A model generated the notes under the pieces. It made no database searches, was not told the origin of the DNA, and worked only from the letters and a program-made list of their open reading frames with translations. The position numbers and the translations under genes were made by a program. From Pachyseris speciosa (Eukaryota > Cnidaria > Anthozoa > Scleractinia > Pachyseridae), in assembly GCA_016490735.1 (NCBI GenBank), contig JAEMWC010000082.1, positions 1,550,001 to 1,614,000 of the forward strand: DNA of 64,000 bases, read 5' to 3'. Shown here piece after piece: positions 1 to 10,178 of this stretch (position 1 is the first letter of the stretch; each line of letters starts with the position of its first letter).

Positions 1-700
1 CGATCCAAACTATCAGGATTGTTTTCCTTTTTCTCTTTTCTACAACATTTAAGCTTATGTCTAAGCTTAACGTACTATAAAATATGTTTGTTAAGTCCTG
101 GCTAAAAGATCAAACATTTTAATCCATTATCGTGTTTGTCAAGCATAACGTTTGGTGGCTAAACGCAAAACAATGTTTGACCAAACACAGGACCAAGTGA
201 GTCCAAAAACAATGATTTTTGCGTATTATTGCCGCTGAAATTTTTTACGTTCCGTGGCTCATTTGGTTGCTTTTTACCATCTGTGCACGATTTGTTTGTT
301 GGGGTGGCTAAACGATCAAACATTTGTTCGTAATGCGAAATTTTGGATGAACATGTTTGATTTCGATCAAACATGGAAAGCCATTTAATGGTGCACTAGG
401 TGGCTAAACCGTCAAACATGCTCGTCCAACGATGTTGGATGAAAATATTTGATCATTCTTTGATTGCTAAATTTGTTTTTGAACAAACACACGTGTCGAC
501 TGTATTGTTTTCTTGTAATGTTTTGATGTTTTTGAACCGCGGTCAATTCCTGTTGACTACTCTAAACATAAAATATTGGCGCCAGGAAAGCCATGCTGTG
601 TTGCTCAATACCAGTAAAAAAAATAATAATCGTGGAGCTCCGCTTTTAGGCTTGGCTAAATGTATATATTACCCAACCAACTGCTAAAGATTCAAATTTT
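1..700. repeat. AT-rich spacer with dispersed TGGCTAAAC/TCAAACATG motifs
   Basis: No credible gene. A short phrase of the form TGGCTAAA followed within a few bases by TCAAACAT recurs in forms near 100, 159, 304 and 401, and partially near 653, some with the inverse ATGTTTGA nearby. This looks like the arms of a decayed foldback or terminal-inverted-repeat element, but no outer ends or target duplication could be fixed. The two small ORFs here (159-374 minus, 400-687 plus) run through the repeats and carry no recognisable domain. Confidence 0.35.
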
Positions 701-704
701 GGTT

Positions 705-860
705 GCACCTGTATTAAGCAGCACCGTATTAAGAGGCCCTACCGTATTAAGAGGTCACCCTCTATTAAGTATCAGTTGTCAAAGTCCCAAAACTTGCTTC
801 ACTTACAGGTAATACTATTGTAATTTTGACCTTATTAAGTGGTCACGGTCACACTTTACT
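705..860. repeat. Short repeated TATTAAG steps (miniature element arm)
   Basis: The phrase TATTAAG followed by G/C-rich triplets recurs near 712, 727, 745, 764 and 832. This stepped pattern is typical of arms of small DNA transposons in invertebrate genomes, but no partner arm was located in the neighbourhood, so only the repeat itself is supported. Confidence 0.35.
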
Positions 861-3625
861 AATGGCATTCAGATCCTAAATGCTGTAAGTAGCAGTATGA
901 AGGATGTTTGTCATATTAACCGAGTGAAATTGCCCTCCACCCACAAGTCTCTTGTACTGTAGCTCAATGGTGGCACATCTGAACTACCTAATCAATATCA
1001 TCATGTATGCCTACTGATGTGACAACAGTGAATAGCGATTACACCTTTCATTCATTCATGATGTTCAAAAGTTTTGATCTCACAAAACCATTAACTTTAA
1101 TAAAATTGGCATCAGATTTTTGATGAATCTGTTCTCTTATCGAGGATTAACTGTGTCATAACATTGCCAAAGTACAGTGTAGAGTGTAGAGCCATATGTA
1201 ACAAAACCCCAAAATGGTCAAATGCCAGGTTTAAATCATAGGAAAAGACACCATAAATGGCTGTAAACGTGAAAAGTAAATAAATTTAATTCAATTTGAC
1301 ATGAAAATTTACAATCTAGCTTTTCTTTCTTTCTGGTTGGCTACAACAGCTACATACTGTATAAGAAAATTAATTTTCATTGGCTAAAAAGTTGATCGTT
1401 TGATGGTAGGTGAATTCTTTGCCTAAATTACAACCTCAGTTGCCACAAAAAAGTTTTGCCAAATCCAAAATATGACATCAAAGGCCGCTGCTAGTGTATG
1501 TTTCAGACCAGGCCATGGTATACACTGTAAAAGCATCAAGATTGTGTTACATGAGTGTTCATGGGCCAAACAAACGGTACCTGTACATCGCTTTCTGATA
1601 AACAGTTACAGTACCACCTGAAAGTATTGACCCCTTCACTGCGTCATTGCCGTGTGACCTCCTCGCGACTTTCCCCCGGTATTCCCGCGGCAGGCTGCTT
1701 TTTTACCGAGGAATTTTTTCGGTCAGGCTCCAAAGTTGCCGCGGGAAAACTAACCGACTGAGGTAAAACCGAGGTAATGAAATACTGCGGTCGAGTTTGC
1801 ATAGGCTTTTATTTTCTTTGTGTTTTGGATATGTCACATTAAAATCACACCAAAGAACATTATAACTGAAACAAGTTTCAGCAGGAAATCTTGAGCTACG
1901 TACCTTGAACAGGATTAAGGACAGTCATGCATGGTCGCTACACATAGATCTATCGGCTGTTTAATACATGCATAGAAGATCACAGGTGGACGGCTAAACT
2001 GCTCCAAAAAAATTGTGAATGGTTGAGAGTAAACGGCAGAACTTTCGAACTGCTACACTGTAGTTCTGAATGGCAGAGCAGCAAAACAAAAGCTGTGAAC
2101 GGCTAAAGGTTAACCAGTCGGGAATACATAAATACCCGGATAAATACTAACGAATGGAAAATCACTGGAACTTCAAAGAAAATAAACAAGCAATTGCATG
2201 TAAAATGTTTATATTTTAAAACCGCTACAGATCACTTTATTAAAGGATGGTGAAACCACGATCTGTTTGTCTGGATAAGCCGCTAGCAGATGCCATATAT
2301 TTGCATACCTCGAAACAGAACTTGCACTCATTTGCATCATTTCGTTAGTTCGAAGTTTGTTCTAAATCATTTTCTCGAAGTGCAGCTGGCAAAACTCTTC
2401 TCACAACAAGAAGTCTAGTAAACATTGTTTTAAAAGAAACTAGACCATTATTGTTCAATTTTACCTGCCTGTAGTCTATATTGATGATAAAAATCAGCCA
2501 CTGAGTGCAAGAAATTTGACAGTTACTTTTAAAAATAGGCACCAAGGAGGCACATGTGACTACTGCTTAGAAGGTGAAAAAAACAACAAGTAGAATTCTG
2601 TGTTTCCAGAAAATACCCATACCCTCACCATGGAGGGAATTGGACATTTTGGCCGGGAGGGGTGGTCAAAGCCCCAGCAAAATGATGAAGGGGAGGGAGG
2701 ATAGAAGATTAGTGTTTATTTTTTCAGGTGGTTGGCTTGAATGTTCTCAAAAACACAAATAACTATTGGCTTAATGATTTTAAACACAATGCTGAAAAAC
2801 AAACGAAAGAAAAGCAATCACATTTTTCTTTAAAGCACTTTGGATTAGAAGTGCATGAATACCCGAGAAGTGAAGACCCAGCTTCTTATGTTTGGTGACT
2901 TTCATTTCGACTAACGTGTTGAGACTATTGAGGATCAAGAAATGAGAATCAAGGACCAAAAAACGACAAACACCAAGTTAAATTACCTGTAATACAGACT
3001 CAACAAGGTTTTAGGAAATCATATCTTTGAACCAGGAATCTCAGGAATTTAAAGCAAAAATGCTTTTCACAGCTGTTTTCTTCATCATGCTGCCAAAAGC
3101 ACACACAAGCATTGATTTAGAAACATTAGAAATGCTAAATATTTGGAAAGCTTTGGATTTATAGCCCAATTGGAGCAATGTCGATTTATTTACTACAGTA
3201 TCCAAACCTTAATGGACAAAAATCTTTTGTTGCTTACTGAAAAAGTGGAAGGAGCCATGAAGCCTTTCCAGAGTATTTTTAGAACAAAATTAATATTGAA
3301 TTACATTCCAACCTGGACCACACAATTGTAATACAGTATTTTGCACTGAAACTTTTACCGAATGTACTCCTGCTATTTTTTTTTTGCTCGGGCTTAGACC
3401 GAGCTTAGAAATGGGCGCACAAAACAACTTTGCTCATAATACGCATGCTCAGTGTTACATCATCAACGGGACAGCGCCCAAACTTTCTTCAGTCGCCATT
3501 TTGAATGCCCTGAGAGTGCGCCACAGTGAAAAGAGGTTTTACGTGTGGTAAATGTTCTTTACTTGCTTGACATCTTTTATGTTTTATAGCATTTTTTCTA
3601 CTTGTTACAATCTAGCTCTGTTGCT
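861..3625. other. Non-coding spacer, no gene recognised
   Basis: AT-rich sequence with only short ORFs below 70 codons and no domain signal. A tRNA-like phrase, GTAGCTCAATGG, sits at about 959-970 and resembles the heads near 11.4 and 11.7 kb. A GC-richer patch with GGTAAAACCGAGG-like steps lies near 1640-1790. A short hairpin, GCTCGGGCTTAGACCGAGC, lies near 3389. Nothing else is identifiable. Confidence 0.4.
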
Positions 3626-3713
3626 TACCCATATTTACCCGTGTATAATTCGCACTTTTTCCCAAGATTTTGTTAATGAAACTCTGCGTGTTGTACATGG
3701 AACCTTTTGTTTG

Positions 3714-4060
3714 ATGGGGTTAAATGCAATTTAACCTAGTTAACGTCTAGGAGCAAGTCTTTGCTCAGTTTATTGGCATGGCGTTTGCGTTTGCTGTTAG
3801 CCTTTCTAGCTTATGTCTGACGTCTTCAGGCAGTCCAGTGGTTGTCCAGTGGTTGGTCCAGTGGTTGTCCAGTCCAGTCAGTTTATTGGCATGGCGTTTG
3901 CATTTGCTGTTAGCCTTTCTAGCTTATGTCTGACGTCTTCAGGCAGTCCAGTGGTCAGCGGCAGTCCTGTTTATTTTATGCGTGCACCTTTTCCACGTGC
4001 TCGTAGTTTTTACTTGCTCTGCGTATGGGGCGTTACAGCTCGTGTGTTTTCGAGTATTTC
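3714..4060 (+). repeat. Split direct repeat A1
   Basis: This copy starts at ATGGGGTTAAATGC and ends at CGAGTATTTC. It matches 8202-8525 closely at an offset of 4488 bases. It has one extra internal expansion of the CCAGTGGTTGTCCAG phrase compared with A2. A weaker relative of its first 50 bases appears at 6450-6500. Confidence 0.8.
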
Positions 4061-4725
4061 TGTTCTACTTTTTCGGGGCTTATTGACCTTTAGTTGTTCG
4101 CAGTCGACGGCCTTCGCCTCCATTGGTATTGTCCTTCCTTAGTAGCTTTTTTCCACCGTTTTATTGAGGGTTTTTGCAGCGTTATCTTTCGCATCTCATT
4201 GTCGCGTGTTGGCGCCTTTTTTCTGGTGTGCTCCAGTCCGACATGGTAAATCTTCACGCTCAATCTACAACAGCTCGACCCTACAGCTTCCACTTCATTC
4301 CCCCTCATCGTCTAGGTCGCGGTTGTAGTCAGGACGCCTCTCTTTCGGTTGAGATAGCGATGGCCGTGGCACAAGTACAGTTCTCAGCCACTGTTCGCGG
4401 CGATCGGGGATCCCACCGCTCCGGTGTCATGCGCTCCACCGGTTATGATGAGTGTTGGTTTTAGTGCTGCGAGGGTCGTAGCTGGCTCTTGTACGGTTTT
4501 TGCAGGTATGTTGAGGTTGCATTCATTACTGGCTTCAACTCGGTCCACTTCGGGGATTTTTCGTGAACCTCTGGCGGTTAGTGGTAAGTATTGGGTAGAG
4601 TATGTTTCCCGGTGAGCGATTAGCGGTTTTTACCCTAGCGGTATTTATTAGCGTACATTTGTGCTTTTTAGCGGTTTATGGTGCCCTGTCTTTAGCGGTT
4701 AGGGGTATTTATTAGCGTACATTTT

Positions 4726-5250
4726 GTGCGACTAGCACAGTGGATTTGCGTGTCCTGTCTTAAGCGGTTAGTGGTATTTTCAGTACACAGTTGTGCGACT
4801 GTCTCGGCCCGCTGCTGGGGTTTTTTCGTGAACCTCTTGCGGTTAGTGGTAAGTATTTGGCGGATTTGCGTGTTCTTAGCGGAATTTATTAGCGTACATT
4901 GTGCATTTAGCGGTTTACGGTTTCTAGCGGGTTTGCATATCCTGCCTGTAGCGGTTAGCGGTATTTGTTAGCGTACTTTTTGTGTGATTAGCTTAGTGGA
5001 TTTGCGTGTCCTGTCTTAAGCGGTTAGTGGTATTTTCAGCACACAGTTGTGCGACTGTCTCGGCCCGCTGCTGGGGTTTTTTCGTGAACCTCTTGCGGTT
5101 AGTGGTAAGTATTTGGCGGATTTGCGTGTTCTTAGCGGAATTTATTAGCGTACATTGTGCATTCAGCGGTTTACGGTTTCTAGCGGGTTTGCATATCCTG
5201 CCTGTAGCGGTTAGCGGTATTTGTTAGCGTACTTTTTGTGTGATTAGCTT
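4726..5250 (+). repeat. Two-copy tandem repeat, 256-bp unit
   Basis: Two almost identical units run from about 4738 to 4993 and from 4994 to 5250. They share phrases such as TTTGCGTGTCCTGTCTTAAG and GTGCGACTGTCTCGGCCCGC. The apparent ORFs 4726-4971 and 5006-5227 are the same frame in each unit and are products of the repeat. Short TTAGCGGT-type motifs from the same repeat continue upstream to about 4560 and downstream to about 5460 in degraded form. Confidence 0.8.
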
Positions 5251-5460
5251 AGTGGATTTGCGTGTCCTGTCGTAAGCGGTTAATATTTCTATACATTTTA
5301 TTTTAATAAACCTTTATGTCAGTGGTATTTTTAGCGCACATTTTGTACGACTAGCGGCTGGCGGTTTGCGTGTCCTGTCTTTTACGATTCGCGGTAGTTA
5401 TTACCATACTTCTGTGCGACTAGCGTTTGGCGGTTTTTCTGCGAATTTGCGTGTCCTGTC

Positions 5461-5780
5461 ATAACCCTAGCTGATTAACCCTTGGGATCCCTTGGGCAGA
5501 GGGTAACCAGTGTCACCACCTCGTTTGTCTTAGGAGCATCGGCAGTTTTGGTCTGTTAGTGTTTTTCTTCTTTGACCACTCGCATTCTATAGTTTATTCT
5601 CCTGTCCATCCAACTAGTCTTTAGCATTCTATGCTTCAACGGTAGCTGGATTTATTTTCATGTTTTTGCGGTGCGGTTATTTTTATTTATTTAGTTATTT
5701 ATTATTAATTTAGTTAATGCAATTTACTTAAATTACTACTAGTAGCATTTTCAGTTGGTCGGTTAGCGGTTTTTTGTTAG
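5461..5780. other. Spacer inside the decayed retroelement
   Basis: AT-rich sequence with no ORF signal. It contains the last degenerate TAGCGGT steps and runs of ATTTATTTAG near 5690. No recognisable function. Confidence 0.4.
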
Positions 5781-5784
5781 AGGA

Positions 5785-6985
5785 TTTGCATGTCCTGTCT
5801 AGGGTTTTGTATCCCTTATGCGTTTTTGCAGGACTGTAGCTATATGCAGTTGTCAGTGTTTTGTTGCATGTTTGTTTTTTTTTGTGGTGAGCAGTTTGTT
5901 AGCGTTGTTTGCGTGTCCTGTCTGGGGTGTTTGTATCCCCAATGCGTTCTGCAGGACTGTGGAAGTGTGCGGTTGGCGGTGTTTTGTTGCATCGTTTTAT
6001 TTTTATTTTATTTATTTTTTATTTTTATTTTTATTTATTTATATTTTTTTTTGCGGTGAGCGGTTAGCGTTTTGTAGTGGATTTGTGTGTCCTGTCTAGG
6101 GTGTTTGTATCCCTTATGCGCTGTGCAGGATGGTAGTGGTGTGTGGTTGGCAGTGTTTTATTGCGTATTGTTTGTGGTGAGCGGTTGGCGGTTTTATTTG
6201 CATTTTTGTATGTCCTGTCTAGGGTGTTTGTATCCCCAATGCGTTTTTTCAGGCCTGTGGCGGTGTGCGTATAGTTTTTGTTGCGTGTTATTATTGATTT
6301 ACTTAATGCTATTTACCTTTAGTTACTACTACGAGCATTGTCACTTGGTCTGTTAGGGGTTTTTTGTTAGAGGATTTGTGTCCTGTCAAGGGTGTTTGTA
6401 TTCCTTATGCGGTTACCAGGACTGTAGCCATATGCGGCTAGTGGTATTTAATAGGGTTAAATGTAATTTACTTAGTTACAACCTGGAGCAAGTTTGCTCC
6501 TTGGTGGCGTGGGGTGGCGTGGGGTGGCGTGGCGTGGCGTGGCGTGGCGTGGCGTGGCGTGGCGTTAGCGTTTATTGGCATATAGTTTGAGCACGGGTGG
6601 CTCATTAACATTTGGGCATTTGTTATTACATTACTGTTTTGGGCCTGGTTCAGGTCTGCGGGCAATTGCATGGCCAGCAGTATTCTCTTGCAGTTTAGGC
6701 ATGCTCCTTTGCACGAGCTCAGAATTTCACTACTCAGTTTTTTTTTTTTTTTTTTGGTGGCGTAGTTGGGTTATCGCGTTTATTAGCGTATATTTGCGGT
6801 GAGTGGGTTATTTTATTGTTATTTATTTATTATATTATTCTATTTATTTACACATATATATATTGTTTTGGTTTGTTTGTTTGTTTGTTTTGTTTTGCTT
6901 TTTTTTCTGTTTTGTTTTGTTTGTGTTTTTTGTGGCTCTGTGTGTCCTGCCTAGGGTGTTTGGTCTCCCTTCTGTGGTTTGCGAG
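5785..6985 (+). repeat. Degenerate tandem repeat, roughly 120-170-bp units
   Basis: The phrase GTCCTGTCTAGGGTGTTTGTATCC recurs, shortened or altered, at about 5791, 5914, 6088, 6212, 6379 and 6945, each followed about 10-20 bases later by a GCAGGACTGT-like phrase. The units are spaced 120 to 175 bases, with a longer gap before the last one. The overlapping hydrophobic ORFs in this stretch are repeat translations and not genes. Confidence 0.65.
6504..6566 (+). repeat. (GGCGT)n minisatellite
   Basis: About twelve copies of GGCGT, with three interrupted by GGG near 6510-6530. The repeat gives artificial low-complexity ORFs on both strands. Confidence 0.9.
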
Positions 6986-7348
6986 ACTGTAGGGAGCGTT
7001 TTGTCCTAGGCGTAGTTTGTGTGACTTCAGCCATTGGAGGTTAGCGGTTTTTGCGAGTTCTTGTTTACAGCGAGATTCCTTTGTGCTTGCCCAGGGCCTT
7101 CCCACATCTACACTGTCATCATTTTTACATATCAGCCCAACATCGCTAGGTCTGTTTCCGCTGTTAGGATGGCCGTTTGAGTCCAGAGGGTGCTCTTTTG
7201 CCAGCTGTTGCACAGTCACTCTTCCGTTTTGCATCGCTTTTGGCCGACAATGTCCACCACTTATCCATCATGAGGTACATCGGTGTAGTGTGGTCCCTTC
7301 AAATTACAGTGGTTTACCTGATCACTTGGTCAACTGTCTGCCGCTGGA

Positions 7349-7930
7349 GTGTGTACTGAGGGCTATAGGCATGTACAGGGTTCCTCTCCTATTACGATTA
7401 CCCCTTGCAGGTCATTCAGTACACGTCAGTCCTCACATCCCAGAACTGTGTTTTGCTCGAGTTCTCTGGCTTTTACACGCAGGCTAGTTCATCACTATTT
7501 TACGTTTGACCCTGGTGTCCACCTTAGTGGTGTTAGTGACGTGCAGGCTAATGCGTTGGTGGATCCTACATGCTTCAGTGTTCACATCAAGTCCTCTGCG
7601 ACTGAACAGTGCATTTTCCGTGGGCTGTGTCATCTACTTGGACCGGGTGGAACAAGTTATTTGCCTGGTGATCGCCTTGAATTGGGTAGCTTTCTGGCTA
7701 TTTTGTGTCTTTTTACTATTCAGCGGTTGTCTTGTTTGTTTCAATCTCTTTTACACTCCGCTCGTTATCATGGTTCTTACCCGGGCCACAGCTGACAGAT
7801 TGGTGCTGTCACTACTGCAGCTTCCCGGGGAGTCCCAGATCATTTTCTTTCAAGTCCTTAGGCCAGTGGCTTAGTGGTGCCTACAACGTTACGTCCGCTC
7901 AACAGTTCAGATGTTCTTACTCGGGTGTTT
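7349..7930 (+). pseudogene. Decayed tyrosine recombinase (DIRS/Ngaro or Crypton type)
   Basis: The 7349 frame reads through to 7795. It carries the phrase FDPGVHLS at about 7501-7524, followed by a DVQANALVDP segment and an HIKSS..TEQ segment, and ends with YPGHS at about 7781-7795. This matches the catalytic half of the tyrosine recombinases of DIRS and Crypton elements, where a conserved GHSFRIGA box carries the H-x-x-R residues. After a frameshift next to that box the frame reads IGAVTTAASRGVPDH (about 7800-7843), and after further shifts it reads LGQWLSGAY and YVRSTVQMF, the region of the catalytic tyrosine. At least three frame changes and a stop make it inactive. It sits directly upstream of repeat B1, as in Ngaro elements. 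Confidence 0.7.
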
Positions 7931-8068
7931 ATCAGTTGGTTTAGCAAGTTGTATTTTGATATCACTTCATTTGGAGTTGGGTGCCTCAGGTTTGGGCCCT
8001 CTTGGGGCTGTGGCTCAGTGGCCACGAGCCCCCATTTCTCCGGGTTGTTACCCGGAGGTCCTTCGGCA

Positions 8069-8201
8069 TGGCGGGCGGGGCTCGTGGCTGGGTTTCGGGT
8101 ACGGCAGGCTTATGGGGTGTTCTACCGACCTGGGTTTGGGTCGGCGGTACCAGCCCCCAGGCCCCTGAGCACCCAACCTCCAGTTGCGACGCAGACGTTA
8201 A
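8069..8201 (+). repeat. Split direct repeat B1
   Basis: This is 133 bases beginning TGGCGGGCGGGGCTCG and ending CGCAGACGTTAA. It is nearly identical to 8645-8777. Its last base is adjacent to the first base of A2. Confidence 0.8.
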
Positions 8202-8525
8202 ATGGGGTTAAATGCAATTTAACCTAGTTAACGTCTAGGAGCAAGTCTTTGCTCAGTTTATTGGCATGGTGTTTGCGTTTGCTGTTAGCCTTTCTAGCTT
8301 ACGTCTGACGTCTTCAGGCAGTCCAGTGGTTGTCCAGTCCAGTCAGTTTATTGGCATGGCGTTTGCGTTTGCTGTTAGCCTTTCTAGCTTATGTCTGACG
8401 TCTTCAGGCAGTCCAGTGGTCAGCGGCAGTCCTGTTTATTTTATGCGTGCACCTTTTCCACGTGCTTGTAGTTTTTACTTGCTCTGCGTATGGGGCGTTA
8501 CAGCTCGTGTGTTTTCGAGTATTTC
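8202..8525 (+). repeat. Split direct repeat A2
   Basis: A 324-base copy of A1 with a few substitutions and a shorter CCAGTGGTTGTCCAG block. Similarity with A1 stops at CGAGTATTTC, after which the two copies diverge completely. Confidence 0.8.
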
Positions 8526-8644
8526 CCCTCCCTTCCCTCCCTTTAGTTTTCTTCTTCTTATTATTATTATTTATTTATTTACTTGTTTTTTCTTCCACTG
8601 AACTCCTAGTTCAGTGTGACGGGTGCTTGGTTTGGGGCCTGGTG

Positions 8645-8777
8645 TGGCGGGCGGGGCTCGTGGCTGGGTTTCAGGTACGGCAGGCTTATGGGGTGTTCTA
8701 CCGACCTGGGTTTGGGTCGGTGGTACCAGCCCCCAGGCCCCTGAGCACCCAACCTCCAGTTGCGACGCAGACGTTAA
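8645..8777 (+). repeat. Split direct repeat B2
   Basis: This copy of B1 ends at 8777 with GACGTTAA, taken here as the right end of the element. The sequence beyond it is AT-rich and belongs to the interrupted outer transposon. Confidence 0.8.
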
Positions 8778-8967
8778 TTGATCGCTTCCCTCATTTACAT
8801 ACACGTGTGGTTAACAAAGGATACATAAGATAATAAACAAGACTTCAAAAAGGCTGTCGTCCATGCCATTGCAATAATAAACAAGCGAATAACCTATCAC
8901 AGTTGCTTTTAAATTACCGCCGATAAACTGGCTGGAAAAACTGCAATAAAACTACCGGAGATGTTCT

Positions 8968-9354
8968 GTGAACAAACGCCCAAAAATTGCATGCAGACGA
9001 AACAAAATATCCTCCTATTTGAATATGGTAATGAAACGCACATTTTGTGTGCCGAAGTTAGTTCAAAATTATTTTGCTCGAAGTACAGCAGCTCAGAACA
9101 AAGACAAAATAAATGAGCTATATTTTGCAGAGGCTTTACAAGATTTAAAATCTTTTGACAACGGAAAATCGTCAGAGACGCATTTCACAAGAGATCTTAC
9201 CGCGTTACGCTTGATTGAACAGATCACACCACGATCATTTGTTAGCATTCAGATACGTGAAAACATAAAGTGTCAGCAAATGAAAGCGAAAATTTTTACA
9301 CAGCAACAACGAAGAGTCTTCGAGCATATGAGAATTCCTGTAATGGGTGTCTAA
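8968..9354 (+). CDS. Hypothetical ORF, 128 codons, inside the TA-flanked transposon
   Basis: A Lys/Arg- and Gln-rich predicted protein with no domain that I recognise. It lies between the nested retroelement and the right terminal inverted repeat. It could be a remnant of the transposase or of a captured gene; the length and composition decide nothing. There are no neighbours with which to form a gene model, and no splice signals were established. Confidence 0.25.
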   Translation: MNKRPKIACRRNKISSYLNMVMKRTFCVPKLVQNYFARSTAAQNKDKINELYFAEALQDLKSFDNGKSSETHFTRDLTALRLIEQITPRSFVSIQIRENIKCQQMKAKIFTQQQRRVFEHMRIPVMGV

Positions 9355-9818
9355 ATCATTCTCTCATGCCGTCTCAATGTTCGGGAATACGCTATTCTTA
9401 TCAGACTCTTATCAGATAAAACAGTTTTGGGTTGCCTTTTGTAATTAACAAATTACTGATCCCAGTACACGAAACACAAGCTTAACAAAAGTCAGAACAA
9501 CCTAATAGTGACCAAAAGCTTTTGAATATCAGAGAAATTTTAACTGGAACAGGTGAGAGTTTTTTTTTTTTTTTTAATCAATGACTTAACCCCAACTGAC
9601 AGAAATTAAAATTTGTATTTGTTTTTCACGAGTAGACAACTCCAGCTGTTCGATCGGGTGAGAATTTTCTCTGACCAAATGGTGGTTATTTTAACAGATG
9701 GGTATACTGCTATTTATTTTATTTTTGGAAAATTTGTCTAGAAAAACAGGGTGCACATTATATACGGGTGTACATTATACACGGGTAAATACGGTATTTA
9801 CAAGCAAATACTGGAGAT

Positions 9819-10178
9819 ATGAAAGCTTTTACACATGTAAACAAACCAGTGTTAAAATTAACATCTCAAAACAAACCATCATTTGAGCCACTGAAACTAA
9901 GAAACAAACGTGTATCAAAAAAGAGTACAACATCAAAGCCTTCTAAATCTAGAAATTTATGTACATTGAAATTAACTAAACCCAGAGCAAAGAATATAGC
10001 ATCAGAACCAAGTCAATCTCTAGCAAAACCTCCACTGGAGCTGACTACAGGATGTGACAGCAAAACAATGCTACAAAGCACTCAAACTAAAGCTGATAAA
10101 CGGTATACTTTTGTCTCTGATTTGTGCTATTCCAGCTTTGAACGAACCTTTGAGGAAGGAAGGTACATCACCTTGTAA
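9819..10178 (+). CDS. Hypothetical basic ORF, 119 codons
   Basis: The ORF starts just outside the right end of the TA-flanked transposon. The predicted protein is rich in Lys, Ser, Thr and Pro, is probably disordered, and has no family I recognise. It overlaps the ORF at 10054-10617 in another frame, so at most one of the two is coding across the overlap unless a frameshift joins them. The basic, low-hydrophobicity composition is more protein-like than the surrounding spacer. Confidence 0.3.
   Translation: MKAFTHVNKPVLKLTSQNKPSFEPLKLRNKRVSKKSTTSKPSKSRNLCTLKLTKPRAKNIASEPSQSLAKPPLELTTGCDSKTMLQSTQTKADKRYTFVSDLCYSSFERTFEEGRYITL

Larger units (their letters stand above)
3714..8777 (+). mobile_element. 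DIRS/Ngaro-type tyrosine-recombinase retrotransposon remnant
   Basis: The 5.06-kb segment has the order A1 - interior - B1 - A2 - B2. A1 is 3714-4060 and A2 is 8202-8525. B1 is 8069-8201 and B2 is 8645-8777. Each pair is nearly identical. B1 and A2 touch without a gap at 8201/8202. This is the split direct repeat structure known for PAT/Ngaro elements of the DIRS order, which integrate with a tyrosine recombinase and make no target duplication. A decayed tyrosine recombinase lies directly upstream of B1, where the family has it. No reverse transcriptase is readable in the 4-kb interior, which is instead filled with degenerate tandem repeats, so this may be a non-autonomous derivative. A tandem duplication with an internal deletion is the main alternative. 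Confidence 0.65.
3628..9794. mobile_element. TA-flanked DNA transposon with terminal inverted repeats, interrupted
   Basis: The left end reads CCCATATTTACCCGTGTATA from 3628 and the right end, read on the minus strand from 9794, reads CCGTATTTACCCGTGTATA. They agree over about 18 bases, and TA lies outside each end (3626-3627 and 9795-9796), as expected for Tc1/mariner or pogo-type target duplication. Removing the nested element at 3714-8777 leaves about 1.1 kb. The remaining interior has one 128-codon ORF (8968-9354) that I do not recognise as a transposase, so this is probably a non-autonomous copy. The right end carries a second, degenerate copy of the terminal motif at about 9745. Confidence 0.65.

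Noticed and set aside
4726..5227. Two small Cys-rich ORFs as a duplicated gene
   Set aside because: They are the same frame of a 256-bp tandem repeat and do not continue outside it.
6468..6671. Repetitive His/Thr/Pro-Arg ORF on minus
   Set aside because: Translation of the GGCGT minisatellite.
6848..7234. 128-codon minus ORF
   Set aside because: Runs over the T-rich low-complexity tract and lies antisense to the decayed recombinase element; no domain.
3714..8525. A1 and A2 as ordinary LTRs of an LTR retrotransposon
   Set aside because: A second pair, B1/B2, shows that the repeat continues differently, and the ends lack TG...CA and a target duplication. The split direct repeat reading explains all four blocks.
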